A stretch of 64,000 bases of DNA, from assembly GCF_000805385.1 (NCBI RefSeq), contig NZ_JTJW01000010.1, forward strand, positions 248,001-312,000. Direction: 5' to 3'. The translations under genes were made by a program, and so were the position numbers. Positions 61,471 through 64,000 of the stretch are shown one piece after another. The stretch's first letter is position 1. Each line of letters begins with the position of its first letter. The notes under the pieces were generated by a model, which ran no database searches, was not told where the DNA came from, and worked only from the letters and a program-made list of their open reading frames with translations. Source of the DNA: Mycolicibacterium setense. GTDB taxonomy: Bacteria; Actinomycetota; Actinomycetes; Mycobacteriales; Mycobacteriaceae.

Positions 61471-62835
61471 TTAGGGCGGGGATACCAACGAGAACAATCG
61501 ATCGTTGGTGCGTTGAACCAGAGTGGTATTGACCTTCCAGACCTCTTTTGCTTCATGTGAAGCAGGACCGGGTATCGACCACAGCACGTCGCAGGTCGTC
61601 AGATCCACACCTGCTACTAGTCCGTTGCCCTCGTCGCGCGCAACGGCAACTTCTCCGTCAGAGCCGATGTAGTACGTCCAAAGGCTTTCGCCGTGGCAGG
61701 TTTTGCCGGCCTCACCAGTTCGTAGATCAAATTGCTCCCACACTCGGTGATCGGCGTCCGATGCAACGAAGAATCGAGATCCGATCAGACGGGCGTACGG
61801 GGAAGGCACTGACGGGGGCAGCTCGAGAAGCTGTTGCCCTTCGACGGTAAGGACGAGGTCTCTTGCCTTCGACCCGACAATTGGCACGTCGAGGGACCGG
61901 GTCTCTAAGGTGCCCGTGGTCGCCGGTTCACCGAGTTTGTTGCCACCGCTATCAAAGAAAGCAACTCGCTCGGCCGTGTAGTCGCCTGCCGTGGTGTACT
62001 CGTACCCGAAGCCGCCCGGATAGACGACCGCCCTGCCTAATTGAACGCCGTCCGGCATCACCGGTTTCACGACTTTGCCGTCGGCCACAGAGAACACGAG
62101 ATCGGCGACCTTGCCAGTGCCCTGGACTGCAAGAACGGACGGAATGCTGTCGAGATGCCGCACAGTGAATTGCGAGGTTAAATTTCCATCGCCTGGTACG
62201 AACCAGGTCAATTCACCATGCGGACCGACGCCATACACACCCTTATTCGCAACCGACGCGATTGCATAGTCGGCAAATTGCTCGAGATTCGGTTGGCCCT
62301 GCGGACCAGCGACGCGCAGATCCGTCGGGCCGTCGAAAACTAGTTCGCCGGACGTGGTATCGACGACCCAAGCCGTTGACGGCAGGTTGGGGCCAGAGTT
62401 CTGCCGAACACAAAGCACCTTCGGCGGCCCATTGACGAAACAATTGAAATCCGTTGCGCCGTCTGCTGGGCCAAGCCGCACCGGCCCGAACATCCGCTTA
62501 CCGCTAGACACATCGAGGCCGAGCAGCAACCAACCCTCATCGGTAATCCCTAGGAATACACCCAGGTCATCAATGTTCCCTACCGGCCGCACCACAGTTC
62601 CGGGCGCTAGCCCGAGGTCGCCTACAGTGACTGTCCACCCAGGCACCGGCTGTTGGCGCATCGACGACGACAACAGCGTCTGTTGCGGCAAGTTGGGCGC
62701 AATCGGCTCGGATTGCGGGTTTCCCTCTGTCGCTTTGCCGCCACAGCCCACTACGGCCAGGAGGACAACGATCACTACTGATAGCCGCCAATACGGCGAG
62801 GGCAGCACGTGCCTTGACATCATCCGCGCACTCAT
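61471..62835 (-). CDS. exported beta-propeller-like lipoprotein
   Basis: A 454-residue predicted lipoprotein: signal peptide with lipobox LAVVGCGG (Cys about residue 31) and a body of repeated beta-strand units (GWLLLGLDVSSGKRMFGPV, STAWVVDTTSGELVFDGPT, LVAGVDLTTCDVLWSIPGP) resembling PQQ-like propeller repeats. No assigned function. Its start overlaps the upstream gene's stop (ATGA). GC content is lower than in the core. Confidence 0.75.
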   Translation of the reverse strand: MSARMMSRHVLPSPYWRLSVVIVVLLAVVGCGGKATEGNPQSEPIAPNLPQQTLLSSSMRQQPVPGWTVTVGDLGLAPGTVVRPVGNIDDLGVFLGITDEGWLLLGLDVSSGKRMFGPVRLGPADGATDFNCFVNGPPKVLCVRQNSGPNLPSTAWVVDTTSGELVFDGPTDLRVAGPQGQPNLEQFADYAIASVANKGVYGVGPHGELTWFVPGDGNLTSQFTVRHLDSIPSVLAVQGTGKVADLVFSVADGKVVKPVMPDGVQLGRAVVYPGGFGYEYTTAGDYTAERVAFFDSGGNKLGEPATTGTLETRSLDVPIVGSKARDLVLTVEGQQLLELPPSVPSPYARLIGSRFFVASDADHRVWEQFDLRTGEAGKTCHGESLWTYYIGSDGEVAVARDEGNGLVAGVDLTTCDVLWSIPGPASHEAKEVWKVNTTLVQRTNDRLFSLVSPP

Positions 62836-63557
62836 GCAGCTGCCTTGAGCCGCTCCACCGCGCGGCCGTCGGCGAGTTCCTCGCGGTGTTCGGGATGCTC
62901 CCAGTAGAAGCGCACCAATTGCCGCAATTCGCTACCCCCAGGCGTGTACCAATCAGACGGAAGCGTTCGGACCGTACCGTCGGTGGTCGTGATGTACGTC
63001 GTTCCGGTGGGCTTGCGACCATTCCGTGGACGGTCCGCAACTTCCGCCAGTTCGTTCCAGGAGCGCCGCGCTGTGGACATCGTGTTTCCTATCTCGATGC
63101 CTTCGAAACTCATTCGTAGACAGCTCATTCCACGTTGCCTGAGGATCTGACGCACGCTGAACACTCCGACAAGAACTCCAGCAGCGGAAATGAATATGAA
63201 GTATCTCTCGTCTCCGCTAGGTACCGGGATACTCAGCATGCCAAGGGGCGCGAACACCGCGTAGACAACCATCGCAAGGAACACAGCGACCGTCGACGAC
63301 ATGAGACAACGGTCAACACGGGAATCCGGCCTGAAGGTGGTGCTACCAGTCCGACAAGCGGCACGTGGCACGACATTGCGAGAAGCGACGATCACCAGCA
63401 TCGCAACCAGACCCAGAGCGAACACTGCGAACCCCAAAGCCACTACCGCCGACAGCAACTCCCCGCGCTGGAGGAATATGACCGTCCAAATGACGCAAAA
63501 CACTCCGAAAGGGCCAAAAAGGACAGACAGATATCCGACTGCGATGGAAGATTTCAT
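62832..63557 (-). CDS. four-helix membrane protein of the edge operon
   Basis: A 241-residue protein with four hydrophobic helices (about 8-28, 35-58, 90-110, 120-140: SVLFGPFGVFCVIWTVIFL, ALGFAVFALGLVAMLVIVA, VAVFLAMVVYAVFAPLGML, IFISAAGVLVGVFSVRQI) and a C-terminal cytosolic domain of PH-like character (LRMSFEGIEIGNTMST, YITTTDGTVRTLPSDW). It is coupled on both sides by ATGA overlaps. Unknown family; an immunity-type or accessory role for the neighbour is inferred from order only. Confidence 0.7.
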   Translation of the reverse strand: MKSSIAVGYLSVLFGPFGVFCVIWTVIFLQRGELLSAVVALGFAVFALGLVAMLVIVASRNVVPRAACRTGSTTFRPDSRVDRCLMSSTVAVFLAMVVYAVFAPLGMLSIPVPSGDERYFIFISAAGVLVGVFSVRQILRQRGMSCLRMSFEGIEIGNTMSTARRSWNELAEVADRPRNGRKPTGTTYITTTDGTVRTLPSDWYTPGGSELRQLVRFYWEHPEHREELADGRAVERLKAAA

Positions 63558-64000
63558 GGCGCGCACATCACGTTCCCGACGAGCTTCCCAACGTAGCCAA
63601 AAACGAATCCACCCGCCGCATTTCCACCCATCGCAGCGAGCGGACCGACACCCGGTATCGCACCTACCGCGACAGTGGTGGCCAAACCTCCGGCCAATCC
63701 GATTCCACCGGACCAGGCGGCGACACATTTCTCGTACGCGGAATCGCCCATATATACCCCGAGAGCCATCTGCGCGATGCCCATTGCCGGGCCGCCCCAC
63801 TTTGCGCCTGCCTTCAGCCCATCAAGGACGTGTGGGCTGATCCCTTGGATGCCCGCGCCTGCCTTTACCTCCAGCCCCGAAAGCGCACCGCCTGTCAACG
63901 TCGGTATGGGATCTTGGAAAAACGAATCCGGCAGCACCGCATATTTTTTGTCTGCCGTCAGACAGTCGCCGGATCGGGTTCCATCCGGGTTCTGGGAGAT
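63554..64000 (-). CDS. glycine-rich hydrophobic C-terminal domain protein (5' end outside window)
   Basis: The frame stays open to the right edge (NPDGTRSGDCLTADKKYAV, then LPDSFFQDPIPTLTGGALSG), so only the C-terminal 148 residues are visible. The end is a membrane-seeking Gly/Ala-rich region with alternating hydrophobic residues (GGIGLAGGLATTVAVGAIPG, GGNAAGGFVFGYVGKLVGN). It heads an ATGA-coupled operon with the membrane and lipoprotein genes. Such glycine-zipper-like ends occur in some secreted antibacterial effectors, but the N-terminal part needed to judge this is missing. Confidence 0.55.
   Translation of the reverse strand: MSQNPDGTRSGDCLTADKKYAVLPDSFFQDPIPTLTGGALSGLEVKAGAGIQGISPHVLDGLKAGAKWGGPAMGIAQMALGVYMGDSAYEKCVAAWSGGIGLAGGLATTVAVGAIPGVGPLAAMGGNAAGGFVFGYVGKLVGNVMCAP

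Overview
This window is a piece of a Mycolicibacterium-type (rapidly growing mycobacterial) chromosome. The evidence is the high G+C content, the many GTG and TTG starts, the frequent leaderless -10/start arrangements, and a gene order that mirrors, inverted, the Mycobacterium tuberculosis Rv0798c-Rv0857 neighbourhood. Recognisable blocks include desA1-dusB-LCP-phoU, pst-mshD-glnR-lmeA-thiX-cysA2-sseC2, purM/purF/purL and DyP-encapsulin. No insertion sequence, prophage or CRISPR array was seen.

Layout. 1-8 kb: a truncated PknH-type sensor protein, an F420-type oxidoreductase, two tandem universal stress proteins with a DosR-like box, a CoA-transferase/racemase divergent from a thiamine-diphosphate 2-oxoacid decarboxylase, an orphan Hcp-fold protein, and two paralogous SRPBCC proteins flanking the block. 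8-13 kb: an FAD oxidoreductase, a TetR regulator and a DUF2834 membrane protein that share a palindromic operator, then a second TetR and a YdcF-type protein. 12.3-15.5 kb: an NAD-salvage operon (PRPP-synthetase-like, nicotinamide phosphoribosyltransferase, NrtR-like Nudix protein) behind a long perfect palindrome. 15.6-20.5 kb: the most unusual part. It holds a TIGR04222-like membrane protein with a Cys/Gly tail, a DUF692/MNIO iron enzyme and a small third protein in a translationally coupled operon; 2 kb away is a second coupled pair, a one-TM Cys/Gly-tailed mini-protein plus a WH-motif protein. 20.5-21.1 kb: tRNAs Phe, Asp, Glu (-) and Lys (+). 21-25 kb: DUF732, an MpaB-like oxygenase, a TetR, and three tandem secreted paralogues.

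25-45 kb is conserved core: mycolate desaturase, tRNA modification, cell-wall ligase (LCP), phosphate uptake with PHO-box-like repeats before both phoU and pstS, mycothiol synthase, GlnR-type regulator, LmeA, thioredoxin, and a sulfur operon behind a poly-cysteine leader peptide. 45-58 kb is the purine cluster (purM, purF, purL) interspersed with a transporter of the AspT/YidE type, a sterol-carrier-like protein, a lone Mce protein, a permease, a CPBP protease and a DUF2319 hydrolase. 58-61.4 kb holds an M18 aminopeptidase and the dye-decolourising peroxidase/encapsulin nanocompartment. The right edge (61.5-64 kb) is a lower-GC, coupled three-gene accessory operon whose first gene runs off the window. 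It may encode a glycine-rich membrane-active protein with a membrane partner.
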